Assembly: GCF_002280785.1 (NCBI RefSeq)
Contig: NZ_NCEQ01000001.1
Location: forward strand, 248,001-312,000
Length of the DNA: 64,000 bases
Origin: Brevundimonas subvibrioides
GTDB taxonomy: Bacteria > Pseudomonadota > Alphaproteobacteria > Caulobacterales > Caulobacteraceae
Direction: 5' to 3'
A model generated the notes under the pieces. The model was not told the origin of the DNA. It made no database searches and saw only the letters and a program-made list of their open reading frames with translations. The position numbers and the translations under genes were made by a program. Below, piece by piece: positions 24,819 through 33,452 of this stretch (its first letter is position 1; each line of letters starts with the position of its first letter).

Positions 24819-26077
24819 GCGATCTGGACAGGGCGATGCTGGAGCGCGGACGGCGCGCACGGGCGGCGGCGGACGCCGTGCGACTGGCCCCGGCCGACAC
24901 GCGGTCGGCAGCCCTGAGGGCCATGTCGATCGCACTGAGGGCGCGAGCCGACGACATCCTGACGGCCAACGCCCGCGATATCGACCGGGCCCGGACGAAC
25001 GGCATGGCGGAGGCGCAGATCGACCGGCTGGCCCTGACTCCGGCGCGTATCGAGGCCATGGCGGCGGCGGTCGCCGAGGTCGCGGCCTTTCCCGATCCCC
25101 TGGGCGTCGAGACCGTGCGCTGGACCCGGCCGAACGGTCTCGACTTCGCCCGGGTGCGGACGCCGATCGGCGTTCTGGCCATCATCTACGAGAGCCGGCC
25201 CAATGTGACGGCGGATGCGGCGGCCCTGTGCCTCCGTTCGGGCAATGTCGCCATCCTGCGCTGCGGGTCTGACTGTCTCGACAGTTCGCTGGCCATCCAT
25301 GCGGCGGTCGTCGAGGGGCTGGCGGCGGCGGGGTTGCCGGCAGACGCGGTTCAGTTGGTCGATACGCCGGACCGGGCTGCGGTGGGCGCGCTCCTGACGG
25401 GGCTGGAAGGCTCCATCGACCTGTTGATCCCACGAGGCGGCAAGAGCCTCGTCGCCCGGGTGCAAGCGGAGGCGCGGGTTCCGGTCCTGGGTCATCTGGA
25501 GGGGATCAACCACACCTATCTGCATGTTTCGGCGGAGGTGGGGATGGCGCGCGACGTCGTGGTCAACGCCAAGATGCGGCGGGTGTCCGTGTGCGGATCG
25601 ACGGAAACCCTTCTGATCGATCGGGCCGGCGCGGCGCGGCTGTTGCCGCCGGTGGCCGAGGCGCTGATCGCAGCCGGATGCGAGCTGCGCGGCGATGCGG
25701 AGGCCAGGGCGCTCGTGCCCCAGATGCGCTCTGCGACCGACGAGGACTGGGGGCATGAGTTCCTGGCGCCGATCCTGGCGGTCAGGATCGTCGACGGGCT
25801 GGACGCGGCGATCGAGCATATCCGCACCCATGGCTCGGGCCATACCGACGCGATCGTGGCCGGGGACGAGGCGGCGGCGGCCGAATTCCTGAACCGCGTC
25901 GACAGCGCCATCGTGCTGTGGAACGCCTCGACCCAGTTCGCGGACGGCGGCGAGTTCGGCTTCGGCGGAGAGATCGGCATCTCGACCTCGCGCCTGCATG
26001 CGCGCGGGCCGGTCGGGGCCGAACAGCTGACCAGCTACAAATACGTTGTGCGCGGGACGGGGCAGATCCGGTCCTGA
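24815..26077 (+). CDS. proA: Glutamate-5-semialdehyde dehydrogenase
   Basis: Reduces glutamyl 5-phosphate to the semialdehyde with NADPH. 420 residues, standard length. The ALDH-like domain has [48 protein letters not shown] and the catalytic-Cys segment [19 protein letters not shown]. The C-terminus contains [27 protein letters not shown], the ProA signature. Second gene of proBA. A palindromic element begins at the base after its stop codon. Confidence 0.96.
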   Translation: MSDLDRAMLERGRRARAAADAVRLAPADTRSAALRAMSIALRARADDILTANARDIDRARTNGMAEAQIDRLALTPARIEAMAAAVAEVAAFPDPLGVETVRWTRPNGLDFARVRTPIGVLAIIYESRPNVTADAAALCLRSGNVAILRCGSDCLDSSLAIHAAVVEGLAAAGLPADAVQLVDTPDRAAVGALLTGLEGSIDLLIPRGGKSLVARVQAEARVPVLGHLEGINHTYLHVSAEVGMARDVVVNAKMRRVSVCGSTETLLIDRAGAARLLPPVAEALIAAGCELRGDAEARALVPQMRSATDEDWGHEFLAPILAVRIVDGLDAAIEHIRTHGSGHTDAIVAGDEAAAAEFLNRVDSAIVLWNASTQFADGGEFGFGGEIGISTSRLHARGPVGAEQLTSYKYVVRGTGQIRS

Positions 26078-26272
26078 TCCTCCCCATCGGGGGCTTGCGG
26101 TCGGCTCGTATACGAGCCGATCCTCAAGGCGCGGCGCGCCTTCGCGCCGTGACGGAGGGGGCCAACCACGAGCACAGCGTCTGGAGCCTGCCCCCTCCAC
26201 CGCTTAGCCTGTCCTCGGGCTCAGCGAAGCTGAGACCCGGGGGCGGTCCCCCTCCCCCGACGGGGGAGGATT
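26078..26272. repeat. Composite palindromic element R4 (family D)
   Basis: It starts right after the proA stop with CCTCCCC-ATC-GGGGG and ends with CCTCCCCC-GAC-GGGGGAGG (about 26248-26270). The inner arm contains the perfect 20-bp palindrome TCGGCTCGTATACGAGCCGA (26101-26120). Centre boundaries GGAGGGGGC and GCCCCCTCC are reverse complements. Its right arm encodes the last ~17 residues of the retropepsin gene. Confidence 0.8.
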
Positions 26273-27207
26273 TCGAGGTCCAGCGGTCGCGAGGCGTGCA
26301 GACGCCCCCCGCCGAGATCGAGCACCATCCGACGCCCCGCGAAGGCCTCCATCCCGACCAGGGCGGCGGGGAAGCCGGGCAGGGGCACGTCGGCATAGAT
26401 GGGTGTGTCGGCGTCGCGGTAGATCTGATCGCCGACGGTGATGGTCCGTGACCGGACGATCTGCGAGTCGATCGACCCGCCCAGGACAATACTGCTCCCA
26501 CGCTGCGACGGCCGACCGTCCAGCAGGCCCGCGCCCTCGGCCGCCTCTCGCGACAGGGCCAGCAGGGCCGAGGCGCCGGTATCGACCACGGCCTGGATCG
26601 TCGCGCCCTCGACGGTCACCTCGGTCGTCAGGGCGCCGCTCGCCTTCGACACCGGGATGGCGGCGACGTCGGTCGGCAGGACGTGGCCGTCACGCGGCAG
26701 GAAGCGCATGCGGCGTTCCTCGGTGTCCAATTCCAGCACCGTCTCGCCCAGCAGGTCCTGGCCGAGGATCAAGGGAGCCGAAAGGCCTTCGCCGACCGCC
26801 AGCGGTCCGAGCGACAGGATGGCGGTGCGTAGCGCCTCGATCCGCATTCCGCCCACGGAAACATCCAGCGTCACCCCCCGTCCCATCTGGGCGCCGCCGC
26901 CGACGCCATAGGCCACCAGCGGGATGTCGAAGCCCTGGGTCAGGCCCAGCCGCTGGACCAGGCTGCGGTCGATGACGGAATACTGGGCGCCGGAATCGAC
27001 CAGGGCGCGGACCGGCTGGCCGGCGACCGTGACCCGTACGGTCGGCACCGAGGCGCGCCGCTCGTCATAGGGCAGCCAGCCGCTGTTTCCCTCCGGTCCG
27101 AAGGCGACGCCGGGATCGCGCCACAGCACATGGTCCCTCAGCCACCACGCCCCGCCGAGACCGGCGGCGACGAGCACGGCGCGGGTCAGAAGGGCGCGGC
27201 GGTTCAT
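26221..27207 (-). CDS. Double retropepsin-like aspartic protease
   Basis: 328 residues with an N-terminal signal-anchor (RALLTRAVLVAAGLGGAWWL), so the protein should face the periplasm. Two aspartyl-protease halves are visible: ALVDSGAQYSVID (Asp71) with a downstream LILGQDLL, and AVVDTGASALLAL (Asp209) with a later ALVGMEAF. Thus the chain is an internal duplication resembling a fused retropepsin dimer. The last ~17 residues (from about 312, ending APGSQLR) are encoded by the palindromic element and are probably not part of the ancestral protein. Confidence 0.83.
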   Translation of the reverse strand: MNRRALLTRAVLVAAGLGGAWWLRDHVLWRDPGVAFGPEGNSGWLPYDERRASVPTVRVTVAGQPVRALVDSGAQYSVIDRSLVQRLGLTQGFDIPLVAYGVGGGAQMGRGVTLDVSVGGMRIEALRTAILSLGPLAVGEGLSAPLILGQDLLGETVLELDTEERRMRFLPRDGHVLPTDVAAIPVSKASGALTTEVTVEGATIQAVVDTGASALLALSREAAEGAGLLDGRPSQRGSSIVLGGSIDSQIVRSRTITVGDQIYRDADTPIYADVPLPGFPAALVGMEAFAGRRMVLDLGGGRLHASRPLDLEILPRRGRGTAPGSQLR

Positions 27208-27528
27208 TGTGTGACAGTGGGGACGGGTTGCGGCGCTGTCGAGGCGCGACGGCGTCGCAATTCTCCTTCAGCGTCGCCGAAGGACGGCGCCCGGCCGACT
27301 CCGGAATTCAGAGTCCAGATCGTCCCTAGAGTCCGGCCAGCCCGGTCTCGAAAACCCCGTCCGAAGCGTCCGATGCGTTCGAAGCGTTCGCCCACGATGA
27401 TCCTCTCCGCGCGAAAGGGATCAGTATGGGGCCGTTTCAGGGGGTGATGGGTAAAAGGGCTCTCGTTAGAGCCGGGCATTGATTTCAAAGGCCGATTCGG
27501 AGGATCCGTTGATGGGTATCACACCCGT
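27208..27528. other. Intergenic region upstream of the retropepsin gene
   Basis: About 320 bp without a convincing gene. One 94-codon frame on the - strand (27204-27488) overlaps the retropepsin ATG by 4 bp, but its composition is Arg/Pro/Gly-rich with no known motif. The stretch 27345-27400 holds degenerate short units of the type TTCGAACGC/CATCGGACGC on the - strand. It probably contains the promoter of the retropepsin gene; no box stands out. Confidence 0.4.
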
Positions 27529-27690
27529 TCCCTTCTCCCCCTGCGGGAGAAGGTGGCAGCCGAAGGCTGACGGATGAGGGGTCACGCAGGCGGCGGGAGT
27601 GGGGGCTGGCAAAGCGGACTTCAGGCGTCAGCGTGACCCCTCATCCGACCTCGCTTCACTCGGCCACCTTCTCCCGCAAGGGGAGAAGGA
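27529..27690. repeat. Composite palindromic element R5 (family B)
   Basis: The left hairpin CCTTCTCCCC...GGGAGAAGG (27531-27553) and the right hairpin CCTTCTCCC-GCAA-GGGGAGAAGG (27667-27689) flank inner boxes GATGAGGGGTCACGC and GCGTGACCCCTCATC, which are exact reverse complements. The right end is 7 bp from the aldehyde dehydrogenase stop codon. Confidence 0.88.
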
Positions 27691-27697
27691 AGGCGGT

Positions 27698-29191
27698 TCA
27701 CACCTCGAACCGCACCCCCTGGGCCAGCGGCAGGGCGGAGGAGAAATTCACGGTCTGGGTCTGGCGACGCATATAGGCCTTCCACGCGTCGGAGCCGGAC
27801 TCACGGCCGCCGCCGGTCTCCTTCTCGCCGCCGAAGGCGCCGCCGATCTCGGCGCCCGAAGGGCCGATGTTGACGTTGGCGATGCCGCAGTCCGAGCCCC
27901 AGGCCGAGAGGAAGGCCTCGGCCTCGCGCACGCTGTCGGTGAAGACGCAGCTCGACAACCCTTGCGGCACCGCATTCTGCATCGCCACGGCCTCGTCGAA
28001 CTCGCGCCAGGTCAGGACGTAGAGGATGGGGGCGAAGGTCTCATGCTGCACCACCGCGCTCTGGGCCGGCATGCGGACGATGGCGGGACGGACATAGGCG
28101 CCCTCGCGGGTTCCGCCGACGACGATCTGACCGCCCTGCTCCAAGGCTTGTTTCAGCGCGGCGTCGAATCCCTTCGCCGCGTCTTCGTCGATCAGCGGTC
28201 CGACCAGCACCCCGTCCTCGCGCGGATCGCCGATCGGGAGCGTCGCATAGGCCTTTGCCAGCCGCTCCAGCAGAGCCTCGGCGACATCCTCATGCACCAG
28301 CAGGCGACGCAGGGTGGTGCAGCGTTGGCCGCAGGTGCCGACGGCGGAGAAGGCGATGGCGCGGACCGCCATGTCCATGTCGGCGCTCGGCGTGACGATC
28401 ATGGCGTTGTTGCCGCCGAGCTCGAGCAGCGACCGCCCGAGCCGTCCGGCGACCGTCGTGGCGACGGCCTTGCCCATCCGGGTGGAACCCGTCGCGGAGA
28501 CCAGGGCCACGCGCGGATCGGCGGCCAGGGCCTCGCCGACCTCGCGGCCGCCGACCAGCAGCTGGACCAGACCGACGGGCGCATCGCCGAATCGGGCCAG
28601 GGCGCGCTGCATCACCGCATGGGTGGCGATGGCGGTCAGGGGCGTCTTCTCAGACGGCTTCCAGATCACCGGGTCGCCGCAGACCAGGGCCAGGGCCGCG
28701 TTCCAGGCCCAGACGGCGACCGGAAAGTTGAAGGCCGAAATCACGACGACCGGGCCTGCCGGCTGCCAGGTCTCGCGCATATGGTGGCCGGGACGTTCGC
28801 TGGGCAGGGTCAGGCCATAGAGTTGGCGCGAGAGACCGACGGCGAAGTCGCAGATGTCGATCATCTCCTGCACCTCGCCCAGCCCCTCGGACGTGACCTT
28901 GCCGGCCTCCAGCGTGACCAGCATGGCGAGGTCATCCTTGGACGCGCGCAGTTCCTCGCCCAGCAGCCGGACCAGCTCGCCGCGACGGGGCGCAGGAATG
29001 CGGCGCCAGGCGTCGAAGGCGGACGTCGCGGCGGCCAGGGCGGTCTCGATCGCGGCGGCGTCGGCGAGGCGAACGGGCGCGCCGGTCGAGCCGTCGATGG
29101 GCGAGCGGGTGGGCAGGCCGGACGGATCGAAGGTCGCCCCGGATACGCCGAGGCGGGTCAGGATGGCGTGGGCGTTCTGGGCTGCGGTCAT
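27698..29191 (-). CDS. Aldehyde dehydrogenase, ALDH7/antiquitin type
   Basis: 497 residues, NAD-dependent oxidation of an aldehyde to the acid. Motifs: SAFNFPVAVWAWNAALALVCGDPVIWKPSEKTP (cofactor fold, residues about 150-185), ATGSTRMG, LLELGGNNAMIV with the general-base Glu, and AVGTCGQRCTTLRRLLVH with the catalytic Cys. NFPVAVWAWN, GQRCTT and GGEKETGGGRESGSDAWK are typical of ALDH7 (alpha-aminoadipic semialdehyde / piperideine-6-carboxylate dehydrogenase, AmaB/Pcd). This suggests lysine catabolism, though no partner gene is next to it. Confidence 0.9.
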   Translation of the reverse strand: MTAAQNAHAILTRLGVSGATFDPSGLPTRSPIDGSTGAPVRLADAAAIETALAAATSAFDAWRRIPAPRRGELVRLLGEELRASKDDLAMLVTLEAGKVTSEGLGEVQEMIDICDFAVGLSRQLYGLTLPSERPGHHMRETWQPAGPVVVISAFNFPVAVWAWNAALALVCGDPVIWKPSEKTPLTAIATHAVMQRALARFGDAPVGLVQLLVGGREVGEALAADPRVALVSATGSTRMGKAVATTVAGRLGRSLLELGGNNAMIVTPSADMDMAVRAIAFSAVGTCGQRCTTLRRLLVHEDVAEALLERLAKAYATLPIGDPREDGVLVGPLIDEDAAKGFDAALKQALEQGGQIVVGGTREGAYVRPAIVRMPAQSAVVQHETFAPILYVLTWREFDEAVAMQNAVPQGLSSCVFTDSVREAEAFLSAWGSDCGIANVNIGPSGAEIGGAFGGEKETGGGRESGSDAWKAYMRRQTQTVNFSSALPLAQGVRFEV

Positions 29192-29221
29192 GTCGATCTT
29201 GGGTCTGGCGAACGCGGCCTT

Positions 29222-29361
29222 TCCCTCCCCTTCATGGGGAGGGACCGCGAGGCGTCAGCCGAGCGCGGGTGGGGTCCGAAAGGCGAGTGCGCGCTCACCT
29301 TTCGGACCCCACCCTGGCTGCGCTCCGCTCCGCCGTCCCTCCCCATGAAGGGGAGGGAGAA
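29222..29361. repeat. Composite palindromic element R6 (family A)
   Basis: Two identical-type hairpins CCCTCCCC-N5-GGGGAGGG (29223-29243 and 29337-29357). Inner boxes are GGGTGGGG (29267-29274) and CCCCACCC (29307-29314), extended by TCCGAAAGG / CCTTTCGGA, giving a 17-bp perfect inverted repeat around a short loop. The right end is followed by AGAA, as in R3 and the DUF559-carrying copy. Confidence 0.9.
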
Positions 29362-29373
29362 AGAAGACAACCG

Positions 29374-29404
29374 AAAGGGCCGCCTCCCTTCGGAAACGGC
29401 CCCT
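29374..29404 (-). terminator. Intrinsic terminator of the 29424 gene
   Basis: On the - strand GGGGCCG (29403-29397) pairs with CGGCCC (29382-29377) and is followed by TTTCGG. It lies 20 bp downstream of the stop at 29424 and separates this gene from element R6. Confidence 0.6.
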
Positions 29405-29423
29405 CGGTCAGGCTGCGATCAGC

Positions 29424-29834
29424 TTACCAGCGGCGGCCGTCGCGGTCGCGGCGCTCTTCACGCAGGTTGCGCTCGATCCGGTCGAGGCGGTCCTGGAGAT
29501 CGCGGCGCTCCCAGCGGCTCAGGCCGTCGCGGCGGTAGCGCCACTCCAGCCGCTGATACTCGTCCAGCTGCCAGCGCAGGTTCTGGGCCTCGCGGCGGCT
29601 GATGCGGCCGTTGTAGGCGGCGCGATCGATACGCTGGGCGAGACGGGCCTGGTCGCCGTTCAGGCCGCCGCCGTTCCAGCCGCCATTGTAGCCGCCGCCG
29701 CGGTCCTGGTCGTAGCCGCCGCCACGGTCACCGTGGCCTCGGCCGTAATCCTGGGCCAGCGTCGGGGTCGCGATCGCGACCGCCGACGCGGCCAGCAGAG
29801 AAAGCAGGGCTTTCTTCGTCAGGGCGGTCGTCAT
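29424..29834 (-). CDS. Exported Gly/Arg-rich protein
   Basis: 136 residues. Signal peptide MTTALTKKALLSLLAASAVA... with cleavage after TLA-Q (about residue 27). The mature protein has a Gly/Asp/Tyr-rich flexible part (YGRGHGDRGGGYDQDRGGGY) and then a highly charged helical part: LAQRIDRAAYNGRISRREAQ, YQRLEWRYRRDGLSRWERRD, LDRIERNLREERRDRDGRR. It looks like a periplasmic or surface protein seen in several copies in Caulobacterales. A decayed paralogue is present at 51519-51665. Function unknown. Confidence 0.75.
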   Translation of the reverse strand: MTTALTKKALLSLLAASAVAIATPTLAQDYGRGHGDRGGGYDQDRGGGYNGGWNGGGLNGDQARLAQRIDRAAYNGRISRREAQNLRWQLDEYQRLEWRYRRDGLSRWERRDLQDRLDRIERNLREERRDRDGRRW

Positions 29835-30099
29835 GATCTTCTTCCTTCATCTCGGCCCGGGGGTGGGCTGCGAGGTGAAGAAAACCACTCTGAAGCTGAC
29901 ACGCGTCTGAGCCGGCTGTTGTCAAACAGACAGGTTGATGAACGGCCACGCTTGATGCCCGCGCTGAACGCGTCGGTCTGTGAGGTTCAACGCGCGGCGG
30001 CCTGAAGGCCGTCGTATCTTCATCCCTGCTTCACCCTTTTGCGAAACCGGGCGTCAAGGGCTGATCCCGCAGGGTGGACCGGAACGGGTGAGGACGACC

Positions 30100-30672
30100 A
30101 TGGCGCGTGCGCAATTCCAGAAGGGCCAGAAGGTCTGGGTCGAGTGCGTGGGCGCGTGGGCCCAGATCGAAAAGGTCCAGCCCGTCTGGGCCAAAGGCTT
30201 CGAAGAACCGGTCAAGGTCACCTATGACGTCGGCCTCGGCCGCGAGTTCCAGGCCTCCGAACTGATGCTCCCGGCCGAGGACGAGGCCGGCGGCGCCCTG
30301 GGCGCATGGCGCATGCTGCGGGCCCGCAACAAGTGGCAGCTGGCCGAGGACGTGCCGCACCACCCCTATCCGGGCACCTATCCCGTCGTGGTCACCGATC
30401 CGGCGGACTGGGGCGGCTGGCGCGTGCCGGGCGCCGAATACGACCGCGATCCGCAGCGGATCGAGTTCCAGGCCCGCCTGATCGCCGCCGCGCCGCGCCT
30501 GATGGATCTGGCGCAGAAGCTGGTCGATACGGTCGCCGAAAGCCCTGAGGACGCCCCGCCGGAGACCCTGGCCCTGGCCCGTCAGGCGCGCGAGGTCCTG
30601 AAGTCCGTGACCGAGGCCCTGGCCCCCGCGCCCGAGGCCTCCGCGCCCGCTGTTCGCGCGCACGCCGCCTAG
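30100..30672 (+). CDS. Conserved hypothetical protein
   Basis: 190 residues from MARAQFQKGQKVWVECVGAW. The N-terminal ~60 residues look like a small beta-barrel (QKVWVECVGAWAQIEKVQPVWAKGFEEPVKVTYDVG). The middle has WQLAEDVPHHPYPGTYPVVVTDPADWGGWRVPGAEYDRDPQR, rich in Trp and Pro. Helices follow, with an Ala/Pro-rich tail. Start chosen because the upstream in-frame region is not protein-like. It lies directly upstream of the PleC-like kinase gene, but with its own 130-bp gap. Function unknown. Confidence 0.65.
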   Translation: MARAQFQKGQKVWVECVGAWAQIEKVQPVWAKGFEEPVKVTYDVGLGREFQASELMLPAEDEAGGALGAWRMLRARNKWQLAEDVPHHPYPGTYPVVVTDPADWGGWRVPGAEYDRDPQRIEFQARLIAAAPRLMDLAQKLVDTVAESPEDAPPETLALARQAREVLKSVTEALAPAPEASAPAVRAHAA

Positions 30673-30680
30673 AATACTTT

Positions 30681-30741
30681 CGTTAACCAAACCTCGACAG
30701 GATTCAGCGACGCAGCCTAGATTCCGAGCCGTCGTCGAATC
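30681..30741 (+). promoter_or_regulatory. Cell-cycle-type upstream region of pleC: GANTC cluster and TTAACC half-site
   Basis: Three GANTC sites, the target of the CcrM methyltransferase, lie at 30701-30705, 30720-30724 and 30737-30741, within 41 bp. GTTAACC (30682-30688) resembles a CtrA half-site; a second TTAA at the proper spacing is missing. Position is 60-120 bp before the kinase start. This is a reading by consensus only. Confidence 0.4.
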
Positions 30742-30802
30742 GCCCAGCGCCTGACCCTGCCGCCCCGGCAGGGACCGCAGCGATCATGTCCGGGAGAGCG
30801 CC

Positions 30803-33235
30803 TTGCGGGGCACAGAGCGCCGCATTCAGCAGCCGGGGCGACGGTCGCAGGACCGTCCCGAAGGCTTGCCGACCTGGGGCCGGGTGCTGGTTCTCGCCAT
30901 CACGCTCGGCCTCGCCATCTATGTCGTCCTGTTCGCGCGGGAGAGCACGCGCCCTGCGCGCGAGGCGGCGGTGCTGAAGGCCGAGGTGCTGCATCGCGAC
31001 GCCGACCTGGGCGCCGCCCTTCTGGACGCCAAACTGGCCCGGGCCCGCCTCGGGTTGAACGTCGCCGCCGAGGCCCTGAGAAGGAACCCGAGCCGCCCGC
31101 TGGACGCGCTGGAAGCCGCCCGCGCCGCCGCCCCGGCCAGCGCCTTCGCCGTGATCGACGCCGGCGGTGTCGCCACCGCGGCCGTCGGCGCGAGCCCGGC
31201 CGAGTTTCGCCCTCTCGCGGCCTCCGGGTCCGCCGGACCTCGGGCGACCCGCGACCGCATCGGCCTTCTGTCATTCGCCCCGGGGACTGCGGGTCTGGTC
31301 GCGCGCACGCCCGTCGCCGACGCGGCCGGCGAGCGCACCCTCGTCGTCTCGCCGACGGAGGGGCTCATCGCGGGCGCTGCCGGCGCCTCACTGAAAGATC
31401 GACTGGGCCTCGAGCTGTCGGCCCTGACCGCCTCGCAGACCGTCGTCCACGGGTCGCCCCGACCGAACGAGGCGGTGCGGGCCACGGCATCCCCCGTGGG
31501 CGACACCGGCCTCAGCGTCGTCGCCTGGCGGCCGGACTCGACCGGTGCCGCCGCCATCATCAGCGACCTGTGGCTGTTGATCGCGCCGCTGGGCCTGGGG
31601 GTCCTGGTGCTGGGCCTCGCCTTGCTGCAGCGCTGGCGACAGGCGCGCGCGTCCAAGGCCTGGGCGGAGACGGAACACCGTTTCCGCGTCGCCGTCGAGG
31701 CGGCGCGTTGCGGCGTCTGGGAGTGGGATCTGAACGCCGGCGAGCTCGTGGTGTCGGACTTCATGGCGGAGTTGCTGGGCCTGCCCGCCGGCGGCGCGGT
31801 CAAGGCCGAGGCCGTGATGGAGCGAATTCACCCCCGCTATCGCGATCTGGTCGAACACGCCCTGCGTCAGGCCGCGACCTTCGGCGCCTTCGAGGTGACC
31901 TTCCCCGTACCGCTGGCGACGGGCGGAGCCCGCTGGATCGACGCGCGCGGCCAGGCGCGCGGGTCGCGCGGCGAGGAGGGGTTCAGCATCATCCTGGGCG
32001 TCGCCCTGGACATCACCGAGGCTCGCCGCGCCAAGGCCCAGGCCCAGGCCGCCGAGAACCGGCTGCGCGACGGCATCGAGAGCGTCTCGGACGCCTTCGT
32101 CCTGTTCGACAGGCACGGCCGGCTGATCCTGTGGAATCAGGCCTTCAAGGACGCCTTCGGCTTCGCCGACGAGGCGGTGCGCAAGGGCGCCATGAAGGAC
32201 GAGCTGAACCGTATCGCCGCCCTCGCCATCAAGGAGGAACGCCCCTCCGCCGAGGGCCGCGCCGGCGCTCGCGAGGTCGAACTGCATGACGGCCGGGTGC
32301 TGCAACTGTCCGAGCGGTTCACCGGCGACGGCGGCACGGTCGTCACCGCCGCCGACGTGACCGCCATCCGCCGCCAGGAACTGGAGCGCCAGCGGGCCGC
32401 CGACAGTCTGCGGATCACCGTCGACCAGCTGGAGATGAGCCAGGAAAAGCTCAGCCTGCTGGCGCGCAAGTACGAGATCGCCATGACCCGGGCCGAGGCC
32501 GCCAACCAGGCCAAGTCCGAGTTCCTGGCCAACATGTCCCATGAACTGCGCACGCCGCTGAACGCCATCAACGGCTTCTCGGAGATCATGGCCGGCGAGA
32601 TGTTCGGGCCGCTGGGGGACGCCAGATACAGGGGCTATGCCGCCGACATCCTGAAGTCCGGCCAGCACCTGCTCAGCCTGATCAACGACATCCTCGACAT
32701 GGCCAAGATCGAGGCGGGCAAGATGACCCTGCACTACGAGCCCGTGTCCCTGACCGAGATCTGCGAGGACGCCATCCGGCTGATGCGCGGCAAGGCGCAG
32801 GACTCGGGCCTGATCCTGTCGCTGCAGGCGCATGATCTGCCCGAGATCGACGCCGACTATCGCGGACTGAAACAGGTGATGCTCAACCTGATCTCCAATG
32901 CGGTGAAGTTCACGCCCGAGGGCGGCGAGATCACCGTGTCGCTGGACACCCTGAACGCGGACCGGGTGCGGATCTCGGTGACCGACACCGGTATCGGCAT
33001 CGCGGCCGAGGACCTGAAACGCCTGGCCCATCCCTTCGAACAGGTCGAGGGGCAGCATTCCAAGACGACACAAGGGACGGGCCTCGGCCTGTCCCTGACC
33101 AAGGCCCTGATCGAGCTCCACCAGGGGCAGATGCTGATGGAGAGCGAGCCCGGCGTCGGCACGACGGTCAGCTTCGACATCCCGATCAGACGCCCCGGCG
33201 CGCCGGTCGAACAGATCCAGGCGCGAGCGGCCTAG
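30803..33235 (+). CDS. pleC: PleC-like hybrid-free sensor histidine kinase/phosphatase
   Basis: 810 residues. One membrane helix near residue 25-45 and another at about 255-275 bracket a periplasmic domain. Two PAS domains follow (about 290-415 with WEWDLNAGELVVSDFMAELLGL, and 425-530 with AFVLFDRHGRLILWN). The HisKA box FLANMSHELRTPLNAINGFSEIM has His580. HATPase motifs are NLISNAVKFTPEGG, DTGIGI and GTGLGLSL. The GFSEIMAGEMFGPLG ... DILDMAKIEAGKM region closely resembles Caulobacter PleC, which dephosphorylates DivK to set polarity. TTG start with GGGAGAG 4 nt before it; there is no in-frame ATG nearby. Confidence 0.75.
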   Translation: MRGTERRIQQPGRRSQDRPEGLPTWGRVLVLAITLGLAIYVVLFARESTRPAREAAVLKAEVLHRDADLGAALLDAKLARARLGLNVAAEALRRNPSRPLDALEAARAAAPASAFAVIDAGGVATAAVGASPAEFRPLAASGSAGPRATRDRIGLLSFAPGTAGLVARTPVADAAGERTLVVSPTEGLIAGAAGASLKDRLGLELSALTASQTVVHGSPRPNEAVRATASPVGDTGLSVVAWRPDSTGAAAIISDLWLLIAPLGLGVLVLGLALLQRWRQARASKAWAETEHRFRVAVEAARCGVWEWDLNAGELVVSDFMAELLGLPAGGAVKAEAVMERIHPRYRDLVEHALRQAATFGAFEVTFPVPLATGGARWIDARGQARGSRGEEGFSIILGVALDITEARRAKAQAQAAENRLRDGIESVSDAFVLFDRHGRLILWNQAFKDAFGFADEAVRKGAMKDELNRIAALAIKEERPSAEGRAGAREVELHDGRVLQLSERFTGDGGTVVTAADVTAIRRQELERQRAADSLRITVDQLEMSQEKLSLLARKYEIAMTRAEAANQAKSEFLANMSHELRTPLNAINGFSEIMAGEMFGPLGDARYRGYAADILKSGQHLLSLINDILDMAKIEAGKMTLHYEPVSLTEICEDAIRLMRGKAQDSGLILSLQAHDLPEIDADYRGLKQVMLNLISNAVKFTPEGGEITVSLDTLNADRVRISVTDTGIGIAAEDLKRLAHPFEQVEGQHSKTTQGTGLGLSLTKALIELHQGQMLMESEPGVGTTVSFDIPIRRPGAPVEQIQARAA

Positions 33236-33269
33236 AGCCTGCTCAACGGCCCCGCGAAGCCGATCACCC

Positions 33270-33356
33270 TTATCGGCCGAACCAGGGCTCCAGGATCACC
33301 AAGGCCACGGCGATGACGCCGACCCAGATCCATTCCTGAACGCGAAAGCGCTGCAT
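33270..33356 (-). CDS. 28-residue membrane peptide (candidate)
   Basis: ATG at 33356, TAA at 33272-33270, product MQRFRVQEWIWVGVIAVALV plus ILEPWFGR. A basic N-terminus, a single hydrophobic helix of about 16 residues and a short end make it a normal small membrane protein. It has only a G-rich weak ribosome site. It lies in the gap between the PleC-like gene and a secreted protein gene. Similar in build to the 26-residue peptide at 14070-14150. Confidence 0.4.
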   Translation of the reverse strand: MQRFRVQEWIWVGVIAVALVILEPWFGR

Positions 33357-33452
33357 GGACCCCCCAACGGATTTCATCGCTGCCCTGGCGCTTTTCCAAT
33401 GATCTCAGCGCGTAAGATACCCGCCGATGATTGGGGGGGCGCCGACGGATCG

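Noticed and set aside
27345..27400. Degenerate TTCGAACGC-like units upstream of the retropepsin gene
   Set aside because: Short and imperfect; compatible with chance in a biased sequence, with no paired structure or spacing rule.
27204..27488. A 94-codon - strand frame overlapping the retropepsin start by 4 bp
   Set aside because: The overlap looks like coupling, but the sequence is Arg/Pro/Gly-rich, has no clear ribosome site that I trust and no known motif. It is kept only as a remark in the intergenic entry.
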